Shown: in pieces, positions 16,747-25,473 of the stretch
How the letters are laid out: every line of letters starts with the position of its first letter
Position numbering within the stretch: the stretch's first letter is position 1
Assembly: GCA_900770655.1 (NCBI GenBank)
Contig: CAAGLA010000050.1
Span: 1 to 46,709 of the forward strand
DNA from: Bacteroidaceae bacterium
Lineage (GTDB): Bacteria > Bacteroidota > Bacteroidia > Bacteroidales > Bacteroidaceae
Length of the DNA stretch: 46,709 bases
Direction of reading: 5' to 3'
Made by a program: the position numbers and the translations under genes
The notes under the pieces: model-generated
Seen by the model: the letters and a program-made list of their open reading frames with translations, nothing else
Told to the model about the DNA's origin: nothing
Database searches by the model: none

Positions 16747-17682
16747 TTAGCAGATATACTGTTTGCTTATAGATTCGTTGTTAAGCACACATTTAATTGC
16801 TTCGGCAAAGCCACGGGCAATGGAGAGCTGCTTAACCTTAGGACAACCGCGGTCGTAAGGGATGCTGTTTGTGAAGACAATCTCTGTCATTGAGGATTCG
16901 CGGACTCTTTCCGAAGCATTGCCCGACATAATACAGTGCGATGCTATTGCACGTACCGATTTTGCACCGTTCTGCATCATAAGGTCGGCAGCCTTTGATA
17001 TTGTGCCTGCAGTGTCAACTATATCGTCTACAAGAATAACGTTCTTGTCCTTTACATCACCAATAATCTGCATTGTGTCTACCACGTTTGCCTTAGCACG
17101 TGTCTTGTGGCAAAGCACAAGGGGTACACCAAGACACTTTGAGTATGCACTCGCACGCTTTGAACCGCCCACGTCGGGTGTTGCAATTACAAGGTCGTCG
17201 AGCTTAAGCGAGTTGATGTATGGTATGAAAACCATTGATGCGTAGAGGTGGTCAACCGGGATGTTGAAGAAACCTTGTATCTGGTCGGCGTGAAGGTCCA
17301 TTGTTATTATTCTACTAACACCGGCAACGCTCAACAGGTCGGCAACTAATTTTGCGCCTATAGATACGCGTGGTTTGTCTTTGCGGTCCTGACGGGCCCA
17401 ACCGAAATAGGGCATTACTGCAACAATGCTGTTAGCCGAAGCACGCTTGGCAGCGTCGACCATAAGCAGAAGTTCCATAAGATTGTCCGAATTCGGGAAA
17501 GTGGACTGTACAAGAAATACATTTTTGCCACGGATAGACTCTTCGTATGAAACAGCAAATTCACCGTCGGCAAAGTGTGTTGTGTTCATTTGTCCAAGAG
17601 GGCAATCCAACTCCTTACAAATCTCTTCGGCAAGGTAACGTGACTTTGTACCTGCAAATACCATATACGGGGTATTCTTCAT
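16747..17682 (-). CDS. prs: Ribose-phosphate pyrophosphokinase
   Basis: The 311-residue protein has the family landmarks: FAGTKSRYLAEEI, NTTHFADGEFAVSYEESIRG, the flexible loop YFGWARQDRKDKPRVSIGAK, TMDLHADQIQGFF and the PRPP-binding loop VILVDDIVDTAGTI. It makes PRPP from ribose 5-phosphate and ATP for purine, pyrimidine, histidine and NAD synthesis. The length matches class I enzymes. It lies 48 bases downstream of the TenI/ThiE-like gene with no promoter match between, so the two are probably co-transcribed. Confidence 0.96.
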   Translation of the reverse strand: MKNTPYMVFAGTKSRYLAEEICKELDCPLGQMNTTHFADGEFAVSYEESIRGKNVFLVQSTFPNSDNLMELLLMVDAAKRASANSIVAVMPYFGWARQDRKDKPRVSIGAKLVADLLSVAGVSRIITMDLHADQIQGFFNIPVDHLYASMVFIPYINSLKLDDLVIATPDVGGSKRASAYSKCLGVPLVLCHKTRAKANVVDTMQIIGDVKDKNVILVDDIVDTAGTISKAADLMMQNGAKSVRAIASHCIMSGNASERVRESSMTEIVFTNSIPYDRGCPKVKQLSIARGFAEAIKCVLNNESISKQYIC

Positions 17683-17730
17683 AATACTGATATTAAATAG
17701 TTTGTTATTTTGTTAATTCTTCTATACACA

Positions 17731-18315
17731 TTAAAGCTTGTCTACAGCTCTCTTTATTCTTTTGAAACGCGCTATCAGTTCGGTGTAGTCGGTCGAACGG
17801 CACGAATCGAAATTCTCCCAAATGAGTTCTTCGAGTATTACGCCACCGAAACCGTAATTGGTCAGGCGTTTCAGGTTGGCTTCGTCTATATTTCCAAATG
17901 CCCAAGTATTCCTGTTTATAACCTTTTTGCCTATCTCGTTAAGTTCGGCACTTTGGTAGAATGTGCGGCCAAGCGGGCCAAAGCATACAATATCGTATGT
18001 CTTTCTCAGTTCTTTGAGATACTGCAAATTGTTTGCATAGCCCACCGTCTTGCCTTTCTCGTTACCCATTGGCGGGTTTGAACCCAATGTGAACAAAGTC
18101 CCGGCAAGCTTGTATTCCTGCATAAGCTTGCCACTGCACGAAAAGATGCGCTTGTGGTATTTTTTGGGGATAAGGCTCAGCAGCCTCTCTATGAACTGAG
18201 GGTGGGGGTATTCCTTGTGTAGGAACAGGTAATCCAACCCCTCGTCAAAAAGGCGGGTAATGATTTTATCCTCTTCAACAAAGAATGTAGGCTTTGTGGC
18301 TATAGCCAATTTCAT
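17731..18315 (-). CDS. ThiE/TenI-like thiamine phosphate synthase family protein
   Basis: The 194-residue product resembles short TIM-barrel proteins of the thiamine monophosphate synthase/TenI superfamily: strand-like KLAIATKP at the start, LFLHKEYP near 33, IVCFGPLG... in the middle and GFGGVILEELIW near 155. The ThiE phosphate and pyrophosphate-binding motifs are not clearly conserved, so it may be a diverged paralogue rather than the biosynthetic enzyme. No other thi gene is in view. It heads a likely two-gene unit with prs. Confidence 0.7.
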   Translation of the reverse strand: MKLAIATKPTFFVEEDKIITRLFDEGLDYLFLHKEYPHPQFIERLLSLIPKKYHKRIFSCSGKLMQEYKLAGTLFTLGSNPPMGNEKGKTVGYANNLQYLKELRKTYDIVCFGPLGRTFYQSAELNEIGKKVINRNTWAFGNIDEANLKRLTNYGFGGVILEELIWENFDSCRSTDYTELIARFKRIKRAVDKL

Positions 18316-18344
18316 AATAATCCTCTTTAAATTCTATTCGAGTG

Positions 18345-18352
18345 CAAAATTA
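18345..18352 (-). promoter_or_regulatory. Candidate -7 element for the ThiE/TenI-like gene
   Basis: TAATTTTG on the minus strand (18352-18345) is an exact TAnnTTTG, about 30 bases before the start codon. The matching upstream box is GTGG at 19 bases, as for panB. Confidence 0.5.
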
Positions 18353-18546
18353 ATAATTTTTATGATATAGACCACGAATATGCTAAACATTTATTCCATA
18401 TTAACCGTCATTATTTACATTTTCTGTCTTGCTTTTACCTCTGCTGCCGTATATATATATCTGCACACATCTCCTGTTGTGAAAAGACAAAGAACAAAAG
18501 AGTTGTTTTCTCTGTTCTTATATCCGTAATTATAAATGTAGAAGTT

Positions 18547-19062
18547 ATGGCAAGAGAAAGTGTTTTGATATTGCGGCAGAGAATAGATGTTCCCGAACTG
18601 CTGGGGCAACTCAATGCCGCGCTCAGTGAAGAGTGGTTGGCTTTCTATCAATATTGGATAGGTGCACAAGTAGTAGAGGGGGCTATGAGGTCCGACGTTC
18701 AGCGTGAATTCGAAGAGCACGCAATGGAGGAATATGCCCACGCAAAACTGCTGGCCGACAGAATAATACAATTGGAGGGAACGCCTGTGCTCGACCCGAT
18801 GCAGTGGTTTACTCTTGCGCGTTGCAAGTATATGACACCGTTCGATTGCAATGTAATAAGTGTTCTTAAACAGAATATTGCTGCTGAAAGATGTGCAGTC
18901 AAGAGATACGAAGAGATAGCCACATATACCAACAATGTCGATTTTACCACCTGCGATATTGCTAAACGTATAATGGCCGAAGAGGAAGAGCACGAACAGG
19001 ACCTTCAGGACCAGCTCCGCGATATTGAATGGACTATGAAATGCGCCGAAATGAAGTGCTGA
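18547..19062 (+). CDS. Dps-like ferritin (DpsL/thioferritin type)
   Basis: The 171-residue protein is a ferritin-fold four-helix protein. Visible iron ligands are the ALSEEW glutamates (28-29), ExxH at 62-65 (EYAH), E114 and ExxH at 146-149 (in EEEEHEQ). Cysteines C116 (AERC) and C136 (FTTC) sit beside the metal ligands, which resembles the cysteine pair described for DPS-like proteins of Bacteroides fragilis and archaea. Such proteins oxidise iron, prefer hydrogen peroxide and protect against oxidative stress. No leader motif for OxyR-type control could be recognised, and the promoter is not clear. It is a single gene ended by a bidirectional hairpin. Confidence 0.85.
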   Translation: MARESVLILRQRIDVPELLGQLNAALSEEWLAFYQYWIGAQVVEGAMRSDVQREFEEHAMEEYAHAKLLADRIIQLEGTPVLDPMQWFTLARCKYMTPFDCNVISVLKQNIAAERCAVKRYEEIATYTNNVDFTTCDIAKRIMAEEEEHEQDLQDQLRDIEWTMKCAEMKC

Positions 19063-19079
19063 GAAAGATATCTCTGTAT

Positions 19080-19115
19080 AAGAACAATAGGCTGCTGTTG
19101 CAGCCTATTGTTCTT
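19080..19115. terminator. Bidirectional terminator between dpsL and the polyamine operon
   Basis: A 16-base arm starting AAGAACAATAGG (19080-19095) pairs perfectly with 19100-19115 around a TGTT loop. Short T-rich tails occur on both strands. The genes on either side converge. Confidence 0.8.
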
Positions 19116-19119
19116 GTTA

Positions 19120-20007
19120 TTAATCTTCGTCGAGGTATCTCTTTGTCAGCCCGCCGTACTCTTCAATGCGTCTATCGCGCAGGAAGGGCCACCACTGGCG
19201 CACTGTCTCGCTTCTCTTAAGGCTCACCTCAACAACTTCGCATTGCTCGCTCTCGCCAAAGTGTGCCAAGAACTCGCCTTGCGGGCCGGCGACAAAGCTG
19301 TGTCCCCAGAACTGAATTCCGTTTGTCATTCCCGAAGGGTCGGGCTCGTGCCCGCAACGGTTTACAGCAATTACAGGCAGGCCGTTAGCAACTGCGTGGC
19401 TGCGTTGGATTGTTTGCCAAGCATTCAGCTGGCGCTCTTTCTCTTCGGCAGTGTCTGTGCTTTCCCAGCCTATGGCGGTGGGGTATATCAGCAGGTCGGC
19501 TCCGCGCAGGGCCATAAGACGTGCTCCTTCGGGGTACCATTGGTCCCAGCACACCTGCACACCGAGTGTTCCCAAAGAGGTCTTTATGGGCCTGAAACCT
19601 ATATCACCGGGAGTGAAATAGAATTTTTCGTAATAGGCAGGGTCGTCGGGGATATGCATCTTGCGGTATTTGCCGGCTATGCTGCCATCTTTTTCAAAGA
19701 CAACGGCAGTGTTGTGGTACAGACCTTTTGCACGCTCTTCGAAAAGCGATGTCACAAGCACCACACCGCACTCGGCTGCAAGAGCTCCGTAGAACTCCGT
19801 GGAGGGACCGGGGATTGGCTCGGCGTATGAGAAGTTGTCGGTTGATTCAACTTGGCAGAAGTAGGGGGAATTGTGAAGCTCCTGCAACACAACAAGCTCT
19901 GCCCCTTTCGATGCCACTTCGCGAACCGACTTCGCCAAAGCCTCTCTGTTCTTTTGAACATCGTTGCCTATGCTCTTCTGAATTATACCTATTTTAATTG
20001 TTTCCAT
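19120..20007 (-). CDS. aguB: N-carbamoylputrescine amidase
   Basis: This 295-residue carbon-nitrogen hydrolase has the Glu-Lys-Cys triad in place: E in LQELHNSPYFC, K in GKYRKMHIPDDP and C in GVQVCWDQWYPE. The HNSPYFCQ and DQWYPEGARLMAL motifs are typical of the N-carbamoylputrescine amidase branch. It releases putrescine, CO2 and ammonia from N-carbamoylputrescine. It overlaps the agmatine deiminase gene by 14 bases, which fixes the pathway: agmatine to N-carbamoylputrescine to putrescine. Confidence 0.93.
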   Translation of the reverse strand: METIKIGIIQKSIGNDVQKNREALAKSVREVASKGAELVVLQELHNSPYFCQVESTDNFSYAEPIPGPSTEFYGALAAECGVVLVTSLFEERAKGLYHNTAVVFEKDGSIAGKYRKMHIPDDPAYYEKFYFTPGDIGFRPIKTSLGTLGVQVCWDQWYPEGARLMALRGADLLIYPTAIGWESTDTAEEKERQLNAWQTIQRSHAVANGLPVIAVNRCGHEPDPSGMTNGIQFWGHSFVAGPQGEFLAHFGESEQCEVVEVSLKRSETVRQWWPFLRDRRIEEYGGLTKRYLDED

Positions 20008-21052
20008 TGTAATATCTTTCGTTTTGTGGATATTGCATTGTCACACAGTGCAATGAACCGTGTTGTTTAATTAGCGCACGACAATCTATGCCAACTATTT
20101 CGTGACGCGGGAAAGCCTTCTTGAGCACTTCGGCAGCAATGGCGTCGGCTGCGGGCTGTGCATAGGTGGGGTACAGTACCGCACTGTTCATTATGAGGAA
20201 GTTGGCGTATGTTGCCGGCAGGCGTTCGCCATCTTCGTCGTAAATGGGTGCAGGAGAGGGAAGGGGGAGCATACGGTAAGGCTCGCCTTCGGCTGTACGC
20301 AGGAGAGATATCTGCTCTTCCATAGCCTTGAGGTCCAAGTATTGAGCATCGTTCTCGTCGGTGCACTGCATATATACAATAGTGTTGTCCGGAGCAAAGC
20401 GTGCAACGGTGTCGACGTGCCCGTCGGTATCGTCGCCAATGAGGTTCCCGTGGTCGAGCCAAAGGATACGCTTTGCGTGCAGCATATTCTTCAGTGAGTT
20501 TTCAATATCTTCCTTTGTCATTGGCTGGTTGCGGTGCGCAGCCAGCAAGCATTGGCTTGTTGTGAGTATTGTCCCTTTTCCGTCACTCTCAATGGAACCG
20601 CCTTCGAGTACAAAATTGGTGCACTCTTCATATTCTCCTTTTACAATGCCTGCGTCGAAAAGTTTTGCATTTATGGCATTGTCGAGCGCGGCTTCGAACT
20701 TTCGTCCCCAACCGTTGAAACAGAAGTCGACATAGTGTGGCACATTGTCGCCAAGCACTGTTATGAATGCGTGGTCACGTGCCCAAGTATCGTTTGTCTC
20801 ACACTCGAAGAACTGTATGTTGGCCATTGGCAAGCCTGCTTTAACAAGCCTCTCTTTCACCTTTTCTGTTGACGGTGCCACAATAAGGAGTTTCTGGCGC
20901 GAACTGATAGCCCGCGCAAGTTCGGTAAAGCACTCCTCAACTTCTTGGAGCATATAGTTCCAGTCTGTTCCCTCGTGTGGCCAAGTGAGCTGTATCATCT
21001 GCTGTCTATGCCATTCGGCCGGCAGAAACAGTTCTCTTTTTTGTATATCCAT
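19994..21052 (-). CDS. aguA: Agmatine deiminase
   Basis: The 352-residue protein is a peptidyl-arginine-deiminase-type guanidine hydrolase. Seen motifs are LTWPHEGTDW, NDTWARDHAFI, VLEGGSIESDG, LDHGNLIGDDTDGHVDTVARF and the catalytic cysteine in GSLHCVTMQYP (about residue 336). It converts agmatine to N-carbamoylputrescine and ammonia. The start codon shares one base with the stop of the upstream DUF2148 gene, and the end overlaps aguB, so the three form one operon. Confidence 0.95.
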   Translation of the reverse strand: MDIQKRELFLPAEWHRQQMIQLTWPHEGTDWNYMLQEVEECFTELARAISSRQKLLIVAPSTEKVKERLVKAGLPMANIQFFECETNDTWARDHAFITVLGDNVPHYVDFCFNGWGRKFEAALDNAINAKLFDAGIVKGEYEECTNFVLEGGSIESDGKGTILTTSQCLLAAHRNQPMTKEDIENSLKNMLHAKRILWLDHGNLIGDDTDGHVDTVARFAPDNTIVYMQCTDENDAQYLDLKAMEEQISLLRTAEGEPYRMLPLPSPAPIYDEDGERLPATYANFLIMNSAVLYPTYAQPAADAIAAEVLKKAFPRHEIVGIDCRALIKQHGSLHCVTMQYPQNERYYNGNN

Positions 21053-21582
21053 TATACTTTACGTTTACGGTCGAAGAAGGGGTTTTTGGAACTTGCACTC
21101 ACGGGGATACCTATTATATAGTTGCAGTCGGGCATCCAGTTGAGTTTAAGAGCTGCATAACCCACGGAGTACATCACGCGCGTGTCGAGGCGTAAATCGG
21201 CTGCAGTTGCACAGGCCGAACCAACAGCTATACCAACATCTATGGTGTTCATTGCGCAGGGTACACCTTCGGGGCGTTCGCCACAGGTAGGGTAGCCGCA
21301 ATATCCGCAGTTCAGGCACATAGCCTCGGAACGTGAGCCTATGAGAACTACCGCGTCGGCCGAAAGAATATTATCGGCATCGCGCATTAAACCACCACGA
21401 CCCATATTCTCACCTATCTGATGCAGAGCGTTGCTTAGAGCAACAATATCATCGTCAGTAATCATCATAATTTCAACAATATCGACACCTTTTGCCTTTG
21501 GTGCCGTGCGTGCTGCTGTCATCATCTGCTTTGCACACTCAATAACGTGCTGGTGACGTTCATCTCTTTCGTTATAAACCAT
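21052..21582 (-). CDS. DUF2148 ferredoxin-like domain protein
   Basis: The 176-residue product matches the DUF2148 family, with the cysteine cluster CLNCGYCGYPTC followed by C in EGVPC around residues 95-115. It likely binds an Fe-S cluster. An N-terminal helix with ECAKQMMTAARTAPKAKG and the AVVLIGSR strand are typical. The role is unknown. It is the first gene of the operon with agmatine deiminase and N-carbamoylputrescine amidase and is coupled to aguA by a TAATG junction, so a link to polyamine metabolism is suggested only by position. Confidence 0.85.
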   Translation of the reverse strand: MVYNERDERHQHVIECAKQMMTAARTAPKAKGVDIVEIMMITDDDIVALSNALHQIGENMGRGGLMRDADNILSADAVVLIGSRSEAMCLNCGYCGYPTCGERPEGVPCAMNTIDVGIAVGSACATAADLRLDTRVMYSVGYAALKLNWMPDCNYIIGIPVSASSKNPFFDRKRKV

Positions 21583-21937
21583 AGTCCTGAATTTTTAAGA
21601 AGCTGTTTGATTTTATATCGTTAACTCTTTTATAGAGCAAAAATAACGAAACTGCAGCTTCAAATATAAATAAACAATTTCTAAATCTTTCTGCGAAGAT
21701 AATGAATATTTTATAATGAACATTGACAAAATGGATTTTTTCGGAAATATCGGAGCTCCGTTTGCTTTGTATTGGCACCGCCGGCAATTCTTTTGTAATA
21801 AAAATTAACATACTGCTATGCAAAAAATCTTTAACGCTTGCGATATTTTTGTAGTTTTATTTAATTTTGCACGTTATTTTTATCGGTAAACTCTCTAAAT
21901 TATCCAGTAAAAAGACAAACCTTTTAAATTTTATAAT
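21583..21937. other. Divergent promoter region, 355 bases
   Basis: No gene is seen between the DUF2148 operon (leftward) and the M16 gene (rightward). On the minus strand three -7-like elements occur: TATTTTTG (21645-21638), TATATTTG (21668-21661) and TATCTTCG (21701-21694), none with a clear upstream TTG at 19 bases. On the plus strand the M16 promoter lies at the right edge. The region is very AT-rich. Confidence 0.5.
21838..21869 (+). promoter_or_regulatory. Promoter of the M16 peptidase gene
   Basis: TTG (21838-21840), 21 bases, then TAATTTTG (21862-21869), an exact TAnnTTTG. The start codon follows about 70 bases later. Confidence 0.5.
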
Positions 21938-24742
21938 ATGAAAAGATTTTTTCTTTCGTTAGCGGTAACCCTCGTTACCGTTCTGGCATTTGGACAGACC
22001 CAATTGCCTCTCGACCCTAACGTGAGGGTCGGAAAGCTCGACAACGGGCTCACCTATTACATTCGCCAGAACTCACTGCCGGCACAGCGCGCCGAGTTCT
22101 ATTTGGCAACAAATGCAGGTGCATTCCAAGAAGAGGATGACCAAGATGGTCTTGCACACTTTTTGGAGCATATGTGTTTCAACGGTACCAAGAACTTCCC
22201 CGGCAAATCGTTGCTCGAATATCTGCAGAGCATAGGTGCCGAGTTTGGCCGTAACATCAACGCCTCTACTGGCTTTGAGCAGACACAGTATATGCTTAAC
22301 AATATCCCCATCATACGTGAGGGTATTATAGACTCTTGCCTTCTTGTGTTGCACGACTATTCTCACTATGTTACCTGCGACCCTGCCGAAATTGATGCAG
22401 AGCGTGGCGTAATTCTCGAGGAGCGCCGTTCGCGCCGCGATGCAAGCTGGAGAATGTTCGAGCGCTCATTGCCATACTACTTCGGTGACTCTACAATCTA
22501 CTCACGCCGCACATTGATTGGCGGTGAAGAGCAACTTAAGACTTTTAAGCCCGAAAGCCTTGTTAACTTCTACCGCAAATGGTACAACCCCGATATGCAG
22601 GCTGTTGTAGTTGTAGGTGACTTTGACGTGGATATGATGGAGCAGAAGATTATAAACACATTCTCTTCTATCCCTGCGCCCGAGACACCGACTGTAAAGC
22701 CTGTTATTCCCATTCCCGGAAACACAGAGCCTCTTGTAGCTGTGCTCACAGACCCCGAGGCTTCGTCATCGGGCATAGAGTTCTTGTGGAAGAGTGAGGC
22801 TCTTCCAAAGGAGATGGCTTGTACCGACGTTGCATTTATGATGGATGTAATCAAGGCTATCATTGGCATTGTATTCGACGAGCGTATGGAGGCTATAACA
22901 GCTTCGGCGAGCGCTCCGTTCCTGAGCGGTTCTCTTGGACTTGGTTCTCTTTGCGAGGGTACTGACGCTGTAATGGCAAACCTTATGTTCAGAGACGGCG
23001 ATTACAAGAATGCTGTAGCAGCTTTCTATACCGAGATTGAAAGGATGAAGCGTTACGGTATAACAGAGGCTGAACTCGAACGTGCCAAGACCGAACTTAT
23101 CAGCAGAGCCGAAAGAGAGGTTGAGGCAGCCCCAAGCCGCAAGAATTCAGAGTTTATATGGCCTATCCTCGGCAACTTCTTCAACAATGATTATCTTCTC
23201 GACCCCGAAACGGAACTGCAACTTACTCAGGCTATATGCGCACAGTTGCCTGCAGCAATGTTCCAGACTATACTGTCGGGAGTAATTACTGAGGAGAACT
23301 TTGTTATGATTTACACAGCTCCTGAGCGCGAAGGTCTTCAGCACCCGACCGAAGCTGAACTTGTTGCCGTAGTAAACGAAGTGAAGGCTTCTGAAATTGA
23401 GGCTCCTGCCGAAGAGAGCTCTAACGAGCCTCTTCTCGATGCAGAATCTATTGAGCCGGGCAAAATAAAGAGAGAAAAAGAGGGTGCCTACGGTTCAACT
23501 GTATGGACATTGAAGAACGGAGTGAAAGTCGTATTCTTGCCTACAGAGCACAAGAACGACGAAATTCGTATAAGCCTTGTTATGAACGGCGGACGCTCGC
23601 TCATTGAGAACGATGAACTTTACTCTTTCGAGGACAATGTATGGGCTCTCTTCGATTACAACCGCGGCCTCTCTACATTCAGCGGTGTGCAGATTAAGAG
23701 AATGCTCACAGGAAAGAACATTACATACGGCTTGAGTATCGACGGTACCCGCCACGGTGTAGATGTTGTTACAACACCTAAGGACCTTGAGACCGCAATG
23801 CAGCTTCTCTACCTGAACATTACTGCACAGCGTTTCGATAACGACGAGTTCCAGACAGGCATAAACCAAATAGAGGCTATACTCCCCAACCTGCTCAACC
23901 AGCCGCAGCTTAAGTTCCAAGAGTATGTTTCACAGACACTCTACGGCGGACACGAGCGTCGTTTCACAATTAACCAAGATGTGCTGGACAGAGCAAACAT
24001 TGAGGTTGTTCAGGAGGTTAGCGAGAGACTGTTCGGCAACGTTGCCGGCGCAACAGTATACATTGTGGGTAACACAAATGCCGAGACAATCAAGCCTCTC
24101 GTTGCAAAATACATTGCTTCACTTCCCGGCGGAAGAAGAGGCAGCGAATGGGTAGACCGTGGCGAGAATATCGTTTCGGGTGAGGTTGTAAAGACCTTTA
24201 ATGTTCCTATGGAGACACCTAAGAGCACCGTTCTTCAGGTTTACTCGGCCGATATGCCTTACAGCATAGAGAACGAGGTACTGCTCGAGGTTGCCAACCT
24301 ATACTTGGATATGCTTTATGTTGAGACACTGCGTGAAAGCGAAGGCGGTACATACGGAGCAAGCGTCGCAGCCATTATGCGTCGTGAGCCAAAGTCTCAG
24401 GCTCTCATTCAGATAGCCTTCGAGACCAACCCCGAAAGCGCAGAGAGACTTTCAGAACTTGCAGTAGAGGGTATACAGCAGCTTATTAACGAGGGAATTC
24501 CTGCCGACAAGTTCGATATGATTATGACCAATATCAAGAAGAACATTCCACAGAGCAGAATCAGCAACGGTTATTGGATGAGTGTTCTGCAGGACAATAT
24601 CGAATATGGCGATAACTACGACGAAGAGTATGAAAGAGTAGTGAACTCTGTAAAGGCCGAAGATGCAGTTGCACTTGTAAAAGCCATTGTAGAGACAAAC
24701 AACTTCATTCAGGTAACTCTTAGCCCCGAAGCAGCTGAATAA
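21938..24742 (+). CDS. M16 family zinc metallopeptidase (insulinase/PqqL-like), exported
   Basis: The 934-residue protein starts with a cleavable signal peptide (MKRFFLSLAVTLVTVLAFGQ). The inverted zinc motif HxxEH is HFLEH at 74-78, and the third ligand region lies in EIDAERGVILEERR around 151-164. The second M16 half (from about 510, VWTLKNGVKVVFLP) lacks HxxEH, as usual for full-length two-domain members, and contains the substrate-binding R...Y region GGTYGASVAA near 805. Length fits periplasmic PqqL/YmxG-type proteases of Bacteroidetes. It likely degrades peptides in the periplasm. It is a single gene with its own promoter and terminator. Confidence 0.93.
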   Translation: MKRFFLSLAVTLVTVLAFGQTQLPLDPNVRVGKLDNGLTYYIRQNSLPAQRAEFYLATNAGAFQEEDDQDGLAHFLEHMCFNGTKNFPGKSLLEYLQSIGAEFGRNINASTGFEQTQYMLNNIPIIREGIIDSCLLVLHDYSHYVTCDPAEIDAERGVILEERRSRRDASWRMFERSLPYYFGDSTIYSRRTLIGGEEQLKTFKPESLVNFYRKWYNPDMQAVVVVGDFDVDMMEQKIINTFSSIPAPETPTVKPVIPIPGNTEPLVAVLTDPEASSSGIEFLWKSEALPKEMACTDVAFMMDVIKAIIGIVFDERMEAITASASAPFLSGSLGLGSLCEGTDAVMANLMFRDGDYKNAVAAFYTEIERMKRYGITEAELERAKTELISRAEREVEAAPSRKNSEFIWPILGNFFNNDYLLDPETELQLTQAICAQLPAAMFQTILSGVITEENFVMIYTAPEREGLQHPTEAELVAVVNEVKASEIEAPAEESSNEPLLDAESIEPGKIKREKEGAYGSTVWTLKNGVKVVFLPTEHKNDEIRISLVMNGGRSLIENDELYSFEDNVWALFDYNRGLSTFSGVQIKRMLTGKNITYGLSIDGTRHGVDVVTTPKDLETAMQLLYLNITAQRFDNDEFQTGINQIEAILPNLLNQPQLKFQEYVSQTLYGGHERRFTINQDVLDRANIEVVQEVSERLFGNVAGATVYIVGNTNAETIKPLVAKYIASLPGGRRGSEWVDRGENIVSGEVVKTFNVPMETPKSTVLQVYSADMPYSIENEVLLEVANLYLDMLYVETLRESEGGTYGASVAAIMRREPKSQALIQIAFETNPESAERLSELAVEGIQQLINEGIPADKFDMIMTNIKKNIPQSRISNGYWMSVLQDNIEYGDNYDEEYERVVNSVKAEDAVALVKAIVETNNFIQVTLSPEAAE

Positions 24743-24767
24743 ACAATAAATCGTTCAAATAGTACTT

Positions 24768-24803
24768 CCCGCAGCCTTCACTCCGAAGGTTGCGGGATTT
24801 TTA
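24768..24803 (+). terminator. Intrinsic terminator after the M16 gene
   Basis: CCCGCAGCCTTC (24768-24779) pairs with GAAGGTTGCGGG (24785-24796) with one G-U pair and loop ACTCC. ATTTTTATTTA follows. Confidence 0.85.
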
Positions 24804-24868
24804 TTTACTGAAAAGTGTAGTTGACAGGCATACTCCGGCGTCTTATCAAATTAAACAGAGAAGAGAGA

Positions 24869-25354
24869 ATGGATAATTTGGAAAGAGAGTTCGAGAATGT
24901 TATGAAACTGCACAGGAATACAATATACACGGTATGCTATATGTTCTCGAAAGATGCCGACGAGGTTGCCGAAATGTTTCAGGAAATTTCGATAAATATA
25001 TGGCGGGGCTTTGCCGATTTCCGCGGCGACAGCAATATAAAGAGTTGGATATGGCGTGTGTGTCTGAACACCTGCATCACCGCCGAACGCAAGAAACAGC
25101 GGCAGATAAAGGAAAAAATAGCTTGGAAAATAAAGAGCGCAGCCGAAAGCTGTGCCGGCAGCGACAGTAGACAGCTGAGAATGTTGCGGGAGAGGATAAA
25201 TATGCTCGACCTTTTCGACAGGGCCATAGTTCTCCTGTGGCTCGAGAACCTAAGCTACGAAGAGATAGCCTCGCTTATGGGAATAAGTGTGAAAAATGTT
25301 TCGGTGCGGCTGGTGAGGATACGGGAGAAGATAAAGAAATTATCAAACGGCTGA
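24869..25354 (+). CDS. ECF-type RNA polymerase sigma factor
   Basis: The start chosen is the ATG at 24869 after AGAGAGA. A TTG at 24821 in the same frame is less likely. The product of about 161 residues has sigma region 2 (HRNTIYTVCYMFSKDADEVAEMFQEISINIWRG split by the usual DVfQEv-like core) and region 4 (LDLFDRAIVLLWLENLSYEEIASLMGISVKNVSVRLVRIREKIKK). This places it among ECF sigma factors of the Bacteroidetes type. No anti-sigma factor follows; the next gene is a PLD-family lipoprotein with its own promoter. Its target promoters and signal are unknown. Confidence 0.88.
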   Translation: MDNLEREFENVMKLHRNTIYTVCYMFSKDADEVAEMFQEISINIWRGFADFRGDSNIKSWIWRVCLNTCITAERKKQRQIKEKIAWKIKSAAESCAGSDSRQLRMLRERINMLDLFDRAIVLLWLENLSYEEIASLMGISVKNVSVRLVRIREKIKKLSNG

Positions 25355-25420
25355 ATTTGTTCAAAAAGAGCAGTTCAAAATTACATTTTTGTTGTTTGTC
25401 CTCTTTGGCAGCCTGCAAAA

Positions 25421-25451
25421 TTTTATCTCTCACAGCTTTTTTGTAACTTTG
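25421..25451 (+). promoter_or_regulatory. Promoter of the PLD-family lipoprotein
   Basis: TAACTTTG (25444-25451) is an exact TAnnTTTG. The upstream box at 19 bases is TTTT (25421-25424). The GTG start is 22 bases later, which gives a short leader. Confidence 0.55.
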
Positions 25452-25473
25452 TCGCCCGAATTGTTATAGAAGA

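Noticed and set aside
24821..24848. TTGACA followed by a TATCAA-like box before the ECF sigma gene
   Set aside because: This is an enterobacterial-type match in a genome with a different promoter consensus; one weak hit is expected by chance.
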